Shown here: positions 8,793-16,949 of the stretch, piece by piece | Position numbering within the stretch: position 1 is the stretch's first letter | Layout of the letters: each line of letters begins with the position of its first letter | DNA from: Alphaproteobacteria bacterium | Lineage (GTDB): Bacteria > Pseudomonadota > Alphaproteobacteria > CAAGCB01 > CAG-977 | Assembly: GCA_900768185.1 (NCBI GenBank) | Contig: CAAGCB010000044.1 | Span: 62,001 to 126,000, forward strand | DNA length: 64,000 nt | Reading direction: 5' to 3' | Notes under the pieces: model-generated | The model's input: the letters and a program-made list of their open reading frames with translations, nothing else | Told to the model about the DNA's origin: nothing | The model's database searches: none | Program-made: the position numbers and the translations under genes

Positions 8793-10516
8793 TAAAGAAA
8801 GCCTTTATGTTCTTGCAGCAAATCGGAAAGTCGCTGATGCTGCCTGTCGCCGTTTTGCCCGTGGCGGGGCTTTTGCTGGGCATCGGTTCGGGGCTTTTGA
8901 ACGCGGAAATCGCTTGGATTCCGCCGTTGATTCCGCAAGTGATGAGTCAAAGCGGCAACGTGATTTTCGACAATCTGCCTTTGATTTTCGCAATCGGCAC
9001 GACGCTGGGACTGACCGAAAACGACGGGGTCGCGGCTTTGGCGGCGGTTGTGGGATTCTTGGTTTTGCAAGCCGCCATGGGCGTTATGGCTGACGTTTTG
9101 TGGTATCACGTTTCCGTCGAACGGGAAACGCTGGGCGTTCTGGCGCAGGCATTGGATTACGATGTGTCGTTCGCGCGCAAAATCGTTTCGACCAACGCCG
9201 GAATCCAAACGATTCAAACGGGGGTTTTCGGCGGTATGTTCGTCGGCATCGTCGCCGCGGTCATCTACAAAAGATTCTACAAAATCAGCCTGCCGCCGTA
9301 TTTGGGATTTTTCGCGGGCAAGCGTTCCGTGCCGATTATCACGGCTTTGGCGGCGATTGTTTTGGGGATTCTGCTCAGCTTTGTCTGGCCGCCGATTCAG
9401 GAAAAAATCAACGCGTTTTCGATGTGGGCGGCGTACAGCTCCCCCGTTGTGGCGGGAACGACTTACGGCTTTGTGGAAAGACTGCTGCTGCCGTTCGGAC
9501 TGCACCACATTTGGAACGTGCCGTTCTTTTTTGAAATCGGGCAGTACGTCAACAAAGCGGGCGAGCTGGTTACGGGCGATATTCCCCGATTCTTTGCGGG
9601 CGACGCGACGGCGGGGATTTTGGGCGGCGGCTTTCTTATCAAAATGTTCGGTCTGCCCGCGGCGGCTTTGGCGATTTTCCATACCGCCAAGCCCGAAAAC
9701 AGGCTGAAAGTCGGCGGCATCATGGCGTCGGGCGCGCTGACCGCGTTTTTGACGGGCATCACCGAACCGCTGGAGTTCACGTTTTTGTTCGTCGCGCCGA
9801 TGTTGTACTTTATCCACGCCGTCATGGTCGGATCGGCATTTGCCGTCATCAATCTGGCGGGCGCGCATATCGGCTACACGTTTTCGCAGGGCGCGATCGA
9901 CTACATGCTGTTTTACGCGCTGGACACAAAGCCGTGGATCGTGTTCCTTCTGGGACCCGTGTACGCCGCGCTGTATTACGTTGTTTTCCGGTTTTTCATC
10001 ACCGCGTTCGATATGAAAACGCCGGGACGCGAAGACGAAACGGCGGCGGCTGACGGCGCGGCGGAGCCGGCGGGCGGCGGCATGGCGGAGAAGTTGGTGG
10101 CGGCGTTCGGCGGCGCGGACAACATCGAAACGCTGGACGCCTGCATTACCCGTTTGCGTTTGGCGGTCAAGGACGCTTCCAAAGTGTCCGATGACGCTTT
10201 GAAGCAGTTGGGGGCAAGCGGTGTGATGCGAATCGCCAACAATGTCCAAGCCGTGTTCGGCACGGCGTCCGAAAATCTGAAAACGGATATGGAGGAATAT
10301 TTGCGATCGGGCGGAAGCGTTCGCGATTCCGCGCCCGCCGCCGTTGTTTCCGCGCTGGGCGGATCGGACAATGTCGCGGCGGCGCAACGCTTGAACGACG
10401 GGGATTGGCGGTTCAAGCTGAAAAACGCCGCTTTCGCGGACGAGGAAAAATTGCGCGCGGCGGGGGTAAAGCTGATGTTCGCCGTCGACGGCGACTGGAT
10501 TCGCCTGTCCGTGTAG
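8789..10516 (+). CDS. nagE: PTS EIICB permease, N-acetylglucosamine/glucose type, with extra degenerate EIIB
   Basis: Inner-membrane sugar permease of 575 aa. It opens with the typical amphipathic FLQQIGKSLMLPVAVLPVAG segment and about ten hydrophobic helices (EIIC, residues 1-400); GITEPLEF near 328 is the conserved sugar-site loop of this family. An EIIB domain follows with phospho-acceptor Cys452 in LDACITRLRLAVKD. Residues about 515-575 repeat the EIIB pattern (LGGSDNV...FKLKN...) but lack the cysteine. It accepts phosphate from the EIIA domain of the preceding fused protein. Substrate could be GlcNAc or glucose; I favour GlcNAc because NagF-like fusions usually pair with NagE. GGAGGGG precedes ATG 8789, which overlaps the upstream stop. 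Confidence 0.88.
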   Translation: MIKKAFMFLQQIGKSLMLPVAVLPVAGLLLGIGSGLLNAEIAWIPPLIPQVMSQSGNVIFDNLPLIFAIGTTLGLTENDGVAALAAVVGFLVLQAAMGVMADVLWYHVSVERETLGVLAQALDYDVSFARKIVSTNAGIQTIQTGVFGGMFVGIVAAVIYKRFYKISLPPYLGFFAGKRSVPIITALAAIVLGILLSFVWPPIQEKINAFSMWAAYSSPVVAGTTYGFVERLLLPFGLHHIWNVPFFFEIGQYVNKAGELVTGDIPRFFAGDATAGILGGGFLIKMFGLPAAALAIFHTAKPENRLKVGGIMASGALTAFLTGITEPLEFTFLFVAPMLYFIHAVMVGSAFAVINLAGAHIGYTFSQGAIDYMLFYALDTKPWIVFLLGPVYAALYYVVFRFFITAFDMKTPGREDETAAADGAAEPAGGGMAEKLVAAFGGADNIETLDACITRLRLAVKDASKVSDDALKQLGASGVMRIANNVQAVFGTASENLKTDMEEYLRSGGSVRDSAPAAVVSALGGSDNVAAAQRLNDGDWRFKLKNAAFADEEKLRAAGVKLMFAVDGDWIRLSV

Positions 10517-10573
10517 GCAGGCGTCCTTGCCTTCGCTTGTGTTTTCGCCTATATTACGGGCGAAAGGGACGCT

Positions 10574-11449
10574 ATGCACGATATTTGGAATCCGTGGCAC
10601 GGCTGCGTGAAAAAAAGCGAAGGGTGCGCGCATTGTTACATGTATTTTCTGGACAGAAAGCGCAATCTGGACGGATCGCGGATTTTCAAAGTTCGAAACA
10701 ACTTTGACTACCCGCTGTCCAAAGACAGATCCGGCAACTATAAAATCAAAAGCGGCGAACAGATCCGCGTGTGCATGACGTCCGACTTTTTCCTGCCCGA
10801 GGCGGACGCGTGGCGCGGCGACGCGTGGAACGTCATCAAACGCCGTCCCGACGTCGTGTTTTTTTTGCTGACGAAACGCCCCGAACGCGTCGCGGATTGC
10901 CTGCCCGCCGATTGGGGGGACGGTTGGGAAAACGTGTTTTTCAACGTGACGTGCGAAAACCAGACGCGCGCGGACGAACGAATCCCGATTCTGTTCGATC
11001 TGCCGTTTAAACACAAAGGCATTATGGTCGCTCCGTTTATCGGCGCGGTGTCGATCGCCGACTATCTGTCCGCGGGACGGATTGAACAGGTGCTGGCGGG
11101 CGGTGAAAACTACGACGGGGCGCGCCCGTTGCGTTACGAATGGGTCAAAAGCCTGCGCGACGAATGCTTTGCGGCGAACGTGACGTTCTGCTTTTTTGAA
11201 ACGGGAACGAACTTTGTCAAGGACGGCAAAGTCTATCACATGCCAGACAAAACCCTGCAAAGCCGCATGGCGTTCAAATCGGGGCTGGGTTTTCGGGGAA
11301 AGCCGATCGATTTCAAACTGTCGCCGCCGCAATCGGATCTGTTCGGAACGGTCGAAAGGCACGTTCCGTATTTCGGCGAACAATGCGCCGAATGCGGGCG
11401 GAAAATCTGTTGCGACGGGTGTTCGAAATGCGGCGCGTGCGGTCAATGA
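10574..11449 (+). CDS. DUF5131 family protein with Cys-rich C-terminal tail
   Basis: A 291-aa cytoplasmic protein of the DUF5131 (phage Gp37/Gp68-like) family, of unknown reaction. The family signature WNPWHGC...SEGCAHCY is at residues 5-22 and gives a Cys11-x6-Cys18-x2-Cys21 cluster suited to an iron-sulfur centre or zinc. Other conserved features are VCMTSDFFLPEAD near 66 and LTKRPER near 99. Residues 271-290 form an added cysteine-dense tail (seven Cys: CAECGRK, ICCDGCSKCGACGQ), likely a second metal site. AAGGGA precedes ATG 10574. It lies alone 57 bp behind nagE and is closed by a strong terminator. Members occur in phages and bacteria; there are no other phage genes here. Confidence 0.75.
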   Translation: MHDIWNPWHGCVKKSEGCAHCYMYFLDRKRNLDGSRIFKVRNNFDYPLSKDRSGNYKIKSGEQIRVCMTSDFFLPEADAWRGDAWNVIKRRPDVVFFLLTKRPERVADCLPADWGDGWENVFFNVTCENQTRADERIPILFDLPFKHKGIMVAPFIGAVSIADYLSAGRIEQVLAGGENYDGARPLRYEWVKSLRDECFAANVTFCFFETGTNFVKDGKVYHMPDKTLQSRMAFKSGLGFRGKPIDFKLSPPQSDLFGTVERHVPYFGEQCAECGRKICCDGCSKCGACGQ

Positions 11450-11453
11450 ACCG

Positions 11454-11488
11454 TTCCCCGACGCCGCAACGTCGGGGAAAAGCTTTTT
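11454..11488 (+). terminator. Intrinsic terminator after the DUF5131 gene
   Basis: Perfect 10-bp stem TTCCCCGACG/CGTCGGGGAA (11454-11463 with 11470-11479), 6-nt loop, then AAGCTTTTT. It separates two convergent genes and may also serve dxs. Confidence 0.8.
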
Positions 11489-11506
11489 GCGATTCGCAAG
11501 AATCGA

Positions 11507-13276
11507 TTACGTCAACGCCCGCATGATCTCCGCCGCGATCTGTTGCGGGTTCAGGTGATAGCGCGCGCGGATTTCGTCGGGCGTCAGACGGTCGGTAAAT
11601 TCCTTTTTTCCGCCGTAATTCATGACCTTCATATCCGAACCGGCGTAGAAACGGTCGACTTTTTCGCCGAATCCGCCTTCGATCTGTCCGTCTTCCAGCG
11701 TGACGACCAGACGGTGCTTTTCTTTCAATCCGTTCAGCGTCGCTTCGTCCGGTCCCGTGATGAAACGCGGGTTGATCAGCGTCGCGGCGATGCCGGATTT
11801 TTTTAGTTCCGCGGCGACTTCTTTGCCCAAACGGTAGAATGCGCCCAACGCCAGCAAAGCGACTTTTTCGCCCCGAACGTCCGTTTTAAACGTGTTGATT
11901 TCGGAATAATCGGGGGCGGGTTTTTCGCCGTCAGACCACAGTTCCTCCATGCCGAAACCGCCGGGGACGCGAATTGCGACGGGGTGTTCGCGCTGTTCCA
12001 ACCCCCATTCCAGCATTGACAGGTATTCATCGCGGTTTTTCGGGGCGAGGTAGACCAGATTCGGAATGTTCGACATCATCGGAATATCGAAACCGCCCAG
12101 ATGCGTCGCGTCGTTGAATCCCGTCAGGCTGGCGGAAAACACCAAAATCAACGCGGGATTTTTGTTCAGGCACAGATCCTGCGACAACTGGTCGTAGGTG
12201 CGCTGAATAAACGAACTGAAGACGAAATAAACCGGTTTCGCACCGTTTTTCGCCATGCCGGACGCCAAGGCGACGGCGTGTTCCTCGGCGATGCCGACAT
12301 CGATGAACCGTTTGCCCAGCTTGACGCGTTCGTCGGGGGCGAATCCCGTGACGACGGGCGTTCCCGACGTGATGACGGCGATCGTTTTGTCCTTTTCCAT
12401 TTTCGAACGCAGAAAATCCGCCGTGATTTTGCAGTAGTTTTCGCCGTTCGCCGGGTGTTTCCATTCGCCCGTTTTCAAATCGAACGGACCGCCCGCGTGG
12501 TACATTTCCTTGTGCGCTTCGGCGGGGGCGAAGCCTTTGCCTTTGATCGTGTGGATATGCACGACGACGGGGCGGGGGGAATCCTTGACCGAACGGAACG
12601 CCGCGACCAAAGCGGTCGTGTCGTTCCCGTCGCCGACATAGACGTAATCGAACCCGATCGCTTTGAAAAAGTTGTTTTCCGCCATGCCGTTTGTTTCACG
12701 CAGTTCGCGCAGGTTTTTGTACAGCCCGCCGTGGTTTTCGGCGATCGACATTTCGTTGTCGTTGACGACGACGATCATGTTCGTTCCCGCTTCGACCGCG
12801 TTGTTCAGTCCTTCGTAAGCTTCGCCGCCGCTCAGCGATCCGTCGCCGATGACCGCGACGACGTTGTCCGTTTCGCCTTTCAAATCGCGGGCTTTCGCCA
12901 AACCGCACGCCAGACTGACCGATGTCGAGGTGTGTCCGACGGTGAAAAAGTCGTGTTCGCTTTCGTCGGGATTGGTGTATCCCGTCACGTCGTGATAATG
13001 CGCGGGGTCGGTGAACGCCCGTTTGCGTCCCGTCAGCATTTTATGGATATAGGATTGGTGCGACACGTCGAAAACGATCTTGTCCTTGGGCGAATCAAAA
13101 ACGTAATGCAGGGCGACGGTCGCTTCGACCATGCCCAGATTCGGACCGATATGACCGCCCGCCGCGCTGATTTTCTGCAACAAGACGGCGCGCAGCTCGT
13201 CGGCGACGGCGGGCAGATCCGCAACGTCCAGCTTTTTCAAATCGGCGGGGGAATTGATGTTTTCCAAATACGGCAT
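11507..13276 (-). CDS. dxs: 1-deoxy-D-xylulose-5-phosphate synthase, short divergent type
   Basis: Thiamine-diphosphate enzyme condensing pyruvate and glyceraldehyde-3-phosphate, the first step of the MEP isoprenoid pathway. The 589-aa protein shows GGHIGPNLGMVEATVALHYV near residue 40, FDVSHQSYIHKMLTGR near 70, the ThDP motif GDGSLSGGEAYEGLNNA near 145-165 with VVNDNEMS following, and a transketolase-like pyrimidine domain (DVGIAEEHAVALASG near 320). Usual alphaproteobacterial DXS is about 640 aa and reads DVGHQAYPHK; this shorter DVSHQSYIHK form resembles the type I know from Firmicutes, suggesting transfer. Start ATG 13276 follows AGGAGC; an in-frame extension to 13348 has no ribosome site. 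It is a single-gene unit convergent with its left neighbour. Confidence 0.85.
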   Translation of the reverse strand: MPYLENINSPADLKKLDVADLPAVADELRAVLLQKISAAGGHIGPNLGMVEATVALHYVFDSPKDKIVFDVSHQSYIHKMLTGRKRAFTDPAHYHDVTGYTNPDESEHDFFTVGHTSTSVSLACGLAKARDLKGETDNVVAVIGDGSLSGGEAYEGLNNAVEAGTNMIVVVNDNEMSIAENHGGLYKNLRELRETNGMAENNFFKAIGFDYVYVGDGNDTTALVAAFRSVKDSPRPVVVHIHTIKGKGFAPAEAHKEMYHAGGPFDLKTGEWKHPANGENYCKITADFLRSKMEKDKTIAVITSGTPVVTGFAPDERVKLGKRFIDVGIAEEHAVALASGMAKNGAKPVYFVFSSFIQRTYDQLSQDLCLNKNPALILVFSASLTGFNDATHLGGFDIPMMSNIPNLVYLAPKNRDEYLSMLEWGLEQREHPVAIRVPGGFGMEELWSDGEKPAPDYSEINTFKTDVRGEKVALLALGAFYRLGKEVAAELKKSGIAATLINPRFITGPDEATLNGLKEKHRLVVTLEDGQIEGGFGEKVDRFYAGSDMKVMNYGGKKEFTDRLTPDEIRARYHLNPQQIAAEIMRALT

Positions 13277-13459
13277 GACTGAAAGCTCCTGTTCAAAAGT
13301 TGTCGTTGAAAGCAGGCTAATTCTTAAACCTTGCTTTAAGTCAAGCATTTTTTGCGTCGGCGGTGATTTTTTTGCGGACTTGTTTTTTTCTCCGCCTCTT
13401 GTATCGCGCGTTTTTTTCCGTTACGCTGTTTTCCTGTTTTTAACGGAAAGGGCGAAATT

Positions 13460-14404
13460 ATGGGCAAAAGAAAGGGCGATCCCGTCAGCGGCTGGGTGAT
13501 ATTGGACAAGCCCGCGGGACTGGGGTCGACGACGGCGGTTTCGATCGTGCGGCGCATTTTCAACGCGCAAAAGGCGGGACACGCGGGGACGCTCGATCCC
13601 GGCGCGTCGGGGGTTTTGCCGATCGCGCTGGGCGAGGCGACAAAGACCATTCCCTATGTGATTGACGGGGACAAGGAATACGCCTTTACCGTTCAATTCG
13701 GACAATCGACCGACACCGATGACGCCGACGGAACGGTCGTCGAAACGACGGACAAGATTCCGACGCCGGCAGAAATCGAGGCTGTTCTGCCGTCTTTTAT
13801 CGGCGAAATCGATCAGGTGCCGCCGAAATATTCCGCGATTCACGTTAACGGACAAAGGGCGTACGATCTGGCGCGCGAAAACAAAGAGGTCGTTTTGGAA
13901 CCCCGCCGGATTCGCGTGTTCGAACTGGAACCGCTGTCGTATTCGGGCATGTCCGCGCATTTTCGCGTCAAATGTTCCAAAGGCGCCTATGTGCGGTCGC
14001 TGGCGCGCGATCTGGCGCGAAAAGCGGGCAGTTTGGGGCATGTGACGGCTTTGCGCCGCCTGAAATGTGCAAAATTTTCGATTGAAGATACAATTTTACT
14101 GGAATATCTGCGCTCAATAGAGCATAGTTCTAATCGGACCGATGTGCTTTTGCCCGTTGAGACCGTGCTGGACGACATCCCTGCTCTGGCCGTGACGCAG
14201 GCGCAATCGCGCAAGCTGTCGAACGGAAATTTTCTGTCCGCGTCGGATTTCGGCGCGTTGCCCGACGCCCCCGTGTGTCAGGCGAAACTGGACGGACGTT
14301 TGGTGGCTTTGGTTCGCGCGCAGGACGGTTTGATTCGCCCCGTGCGCCTGATTGTCAATAACTCGTTAACAGGAGACGATGATGTCGATTACACAAGAAC
14401 GTAA
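13460..14404 (+). CDS. truB: tRNA pseudouridine(55) synthase
   Basis: Isomerises U55 to pseudouridine in the T-loop of tRNAs. The 314-aa protein has the SGWVILDKPAGLGST start, the catalytic-Asp motif GHAGTLDPGASGVL (Asp near residue 46), KEYAFTVQFGQSTDTDDADG near 72, and the basic region around SKGAYVRSLARDL near 176, all diagnostic. GAAAGGG lies 8 nt before ATG 13460. Its 3' end overlaps rpsO by 23 nt, giving the widely conserved truB-rpsO-pnp order. The usual upstream members (nusA, infB, rbfA) are absent: dxs lies divergently upstream, so the cluster has been split here. Confidence 0.95.
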   Translation: MGKRKGDPVSGWVILDKPAGLGSTTAVSIVRRIFNAQKAGHAGTLDPGASGVLPIALGEATKTIPYVIDGDKEYAFTVQFGQSTDTDDADGTVVETTDKIPTPAEIEAVLPSFIGEIDQVPPKYSAIHVNGQRAYDLARENKEVVLEPRRIRVFELEPLSYSGMSAHFRVKCSKGAYVRSLARDLARKAGSLGHVTALRRLKCAKFSIEDTILLEYLRSIEHSSNRTDVLLPVETVLDDIPALAVTQAQSRKLSNGNFLSASDFGALPDAPVCQAKLDGRLVALVRAQDGLIRPVRLIVNNSLTGDDDVDYTRT

Positions 14405-14651
14405 ACAGGAACTGATCAAAGAATACGCGACCAAAGAAGGCGACACCGGTTCGCCCGAAGTTCAGGTCGCCATTTTGTCCGAACGCATTAAAAACCTGAC
14501 CGAACACCTGAAAGATCACGACAAGGATTTCCATTCCCGCCGCGGTCTGTTGATCATGGTCGGTCAGCGCCGCCGTTTGCTGGACTATCTGAAAAGCAAG
14601 GATCAGTCCCGTTACGAAAGCCTGATTGCCCGTCTGGGTCTGCGCCGCTAA
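14382..14651 (+). CDS. rpsO: 30S ribosomal protein S15
   Basis: Small-subunit protein that binds 16S rRNA and starts assembly of the platform. The 89-aa sequence begins MSITQERK and contains TGSPEVQVAILSERI and HSRRGLLIMVGQRRRLLDYL, both S15 hallmarks. Of two tandem ATG codons (14379 and 14382) I chose the second, 6 nt from AGGAG (14371-14375). The gene starts inside truB, so translation is probably coupled. A hairpin follows before pnp. Confidence 0.97.
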   Translation: MSITQERKQELIKEYATKEGDTGSPEVQVAILSERIKNLTEHLKDHDKDFHSRRGLLIMVGQRRRLLDYLKSKDQSRYESLIARLGLRR

Positions 14652-14667
14652 AGCGCGAAATTCGATG

Positions 14668-14699
14668 AAGCCCCTTTTTCAACCGAAGAGGGGCTTTGT
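14668..14699 (+). terminator. Hairpin between rpsO and pnp
   Basis: AAGCCCC (14668-14674) pairs with GGGGCTT (14690-14696), with a poor T-tract. Partial terminator or, as in other bacteria, an RNase III processing site in the pnp leader. Confidence 0.6.
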
Positions 14700-14767
14700 C
14701 GGAATAAGTTTGTTTTGTTGGCTCTTTTTGAATGGTCAAAAAGAGGTTGGAGAAGAAAGTAAGATAT

Positions 14768-16921
14768 ATGTCTATGTTTAAAGAATTCCGCAGGGAAATC
14801 GAATGGGGCGGTCGTCCGCTGTCCATCACCACCGGAAAAATCGGTCGTCAGGCCGACGCTTCCGTCATCGTTCAATACGGCGAAACCGTCGTTCATTGCG
14901 CCGTTTGCGCCGCTAAAACCGTTCCCGAAGGAATGGAGGAGGATTTCCTGCCCCTGACGGTCAACTATCAGGAAAAAGCGTATGCCGCCGGTCGCATTCC
15001 GGGCGGTTTCTTCCGCCGCGAAGGTCGTCCTTCCGAACATGAAATTTTGTCGTCGCGCCTGATCGATCGTCCGATTCGTCCGCTGTTTGCCAAAGGCTAC
15101 CACAACGATACGCAGGTTACATGCACCGTTTTGTCGCACGATATGGAAAACGATCCCGACATCGTCGCGATGATTTCCGCCTCCGCCGCTTTGGCGTTGT
15201 CCGGACTGCCCTTCTTGGGACCCATCGGCGCCGCGCGCGTCGGTTACAAGGACGGCGAATTCATTTTAAATCCGACGGTTTCCGAACGCGAAACGTCCAA
15301 ACTGGACTTGGTTGTCGCCGGAACGTCGCAGGGCGTTTTGATGGTTGAATCCGAAGCTTCCGAACTGCCCGAGGAAACCATGCTGAACGCCGTCGTGTTC
15401 GGTCATGAAAAAATGCAGCCGGTCATCGACATGATCAACGGTTTGAAAGCCGAAGCCGGCAAAGAACCGTGGCCGATGCCCGTCGCCGCGCCCGAATACA
15501 AAATCGTTTATGACAAATTCATGGACGCTTACGGCGATCAGTTGCGCGAAGCCTATAAAATCACGGACAAACTGGAACGCCAGAACGCCGTTGCCGATAT
15601 TCGCGAAGCCGCGAAGATCAGCGTCGCCGATAACGAAGCCGAAGCCGCCGTCGCCGCGCGCGTGTTCCACGAAATGGAATACCACACCGTCCGCGACGCG
15701 ATTTTGGAAACGGGCATTCGCATTGACGGACGCGACACGAAAACCGTCCGTCCGATTACCGCCGAAGTCGGCGTTCTGCCGCGCGCGCACGGTTCCGCTT
15801 TGTTCACCCGCGGCGAAACGCAGGCGCTGGTCGTCGCCACGCTGGGCACCGATCAGGACGAACAGATCGTCGACGCCTTGACGGGCGAATACCGCCAGCC
15901 GTTCATGCTGCACTACAACTTCCCGCCGTATTCGGTCGGTGAAACGGGGCGCATCGGATCCCCCGGACGCCGCGAAATCGGTCACGGCAAGCTGGCGTGG
16001 CGCGCGATTCACCCGATGCTGCCGTCGAAAGAGGAATTCCCGTATTCGATTCGCGTGGTTTCGGAAATCATGGAATCGAACGGTTCGTCTTCCATGGCGA
16101 CGGTTTGCGGTTCGTGCCTGTCCCTGATGGACGCGGGCGTCCCGATGAAAGCGCCGGTCGCGGGCATCGCGATGGGCTTGATCAAGGAACCCGACGGTCG
16201 TTTCGCCGTTCTGACCGACATCTTGGGCGACGAAGATCACTTGGGCGATATGGATTTCAAGGTCGCGGGGACGAAAGACGGCGTCACGTCTTTGCAGATG
16301 GATATCAAAATCACCTCGATTACTAAGGAAATCATGGAAATCGCCCTGAAACAGGCGAAAGAGGGACGTTTGCACATCTTGGGCAAAATGGCGGAAGCCA
16401 TTGAAGCCCCGCGCGACACCGTTTCCGAAAACGCGCCGCGCATCACCACGCTGCAGATCAACAAAGACAAAATCCGCGACGTGATCGGCACGGGCGGCAA
16501 AGTCATTCGCGAAATCACGGAAACGACGGGGTGCAAGATCGACATCGGCGAAGACGGATTGGTCAAAATCGCGTCGTTCTCCGAATCGTCGGGTGAAGCG
16601 GCTTTGAACTGGATCAAGGGCATCGTGTCCGAACCCGAAGTCGGTCAAATCTATGACGGCAAAGTTGTCAAGGTCGTCGAATTCGGCGCTTTCGTGAACT
16701 TCTTGGGCGCGAAAGACGGTCTGGTTCACATTTCCGAACTGGCGCCGAAGCGTGTCGGAAAGGTCACGGATGTGGTCAACGAAGGCGACAGCGTCAAAGT
16801 CAAGTGCATCGCCATCGACAACCGCGGCAAGGTCAAACTGTCCATGAAACGCGTCGATCAGACGACCGGCGAGGATTTGGACGGCAAAGAACCCGCCGAA
16901 CAGTCTGAACAGGCTGAATAA
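14768..16921 (+). CDS. pnp: Polyribonucleotide nucleotidyltransferase (PNPase)
   Basis: 3'-5' phosphorolytic exoribonuclease and degradosome component. The 717-aa protein carries two RNase PH domains (first: VIVQYGETVVHCAV, FFRREGRPSEHE; second: FTRGETQALVVATLGT, GSSSMATVCGSCLSLMDAG near residues 440-460), a KH domain with the IGTGGKVIRE motif near 575 and a C-terminal S1 domain (GAFVNFLGAKDGLVHISELA near 640). Length is normal. ATG 14768 is taken as start; GGAG is 15 nt upstream, so ATG 14774 is also possible. It forms the conserved rpsO-pnp pair. A Glu-rich tail ends the protein. Confidence 0.96.
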   Translation: MSMFKEFRREIEWGGRPLSITTGKIGRQADASVIVQYGETVVHCAVCAAKTVPEGMEEDFLPLTVNYQEKAYAAGRIPGGFFRREGRPSEHEILSSRLIDRPIRPLFAKGYHNDTQVTCTVLSHDMENDPDIVAMISASAALALSGLPFLGPIGAARVGYKDGEFILNPTVSERETSKLDLVVAGTSQGVLMVESEASELPEETMLNAVVFGHEKMQPVIDMINGLKAEAGKEPWPMPVAAPEYKIVYDKFMDAYGDQLREAYKITDKLERQNAVADIREAAKISVADNEAEAAVAARVFHEMEYHTVRDAILETGIRIDGRDTKTVRPITAEVGVLPRAHGSALFTRGETQALVVATLGTDQDEQIVDALTGEYRQPFMLHYNFPPYSVGETGRIGSPGRREIGHGKLAWRAIHPMLPSKEEFPYSIRVVSEIMESNGSSSMATVCGSCLSLMDAGVPMKAPVAGIAMGLIKEPDGRFAVLTDILGDEDHLGDMDFKVAGTKDGVTSLQMDIKITSITKEIMEIALKQAKEGRLHILGKMAEAIEAPRDTVSENAPRITTLQINKDKIRDVIGTGGKVIREITETTGCKIDIGEDGLVKIASFSESSGEAALNWIKGIVSEPEVGQIYDGKVVKVVEFGAFVNFLGAKDGLVHISELAPKRVGKVTDVVNEGDSVKVKCIAIDNRGKVKLSMKRVDQTTGEDLDGKEPAEQSEQAE

Positions 16922-16949
16922 CATACCTTAACAAGAAGGAGCGTTTTCT

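Noticed and set aside
9810..9818. DnaA-box-like TTATCCACG inside nagE
   Set aside because: One mismatch, inside a coding region and isolated.
8774..11446. Very long open frame on the minus strand across nagE and the DUF5131 gene
   Set aside because: Arg/His-rich composition typical of antisense frames in GC-rich DNA; no ribosome site or domain, and the plus strand carries two clear genes.
15266..16924. 552-codon minus-strand open frame under pnp
   Set aside because: Mirror of PNPase codons, Phe/Arg/Asp-rich and without motifs.
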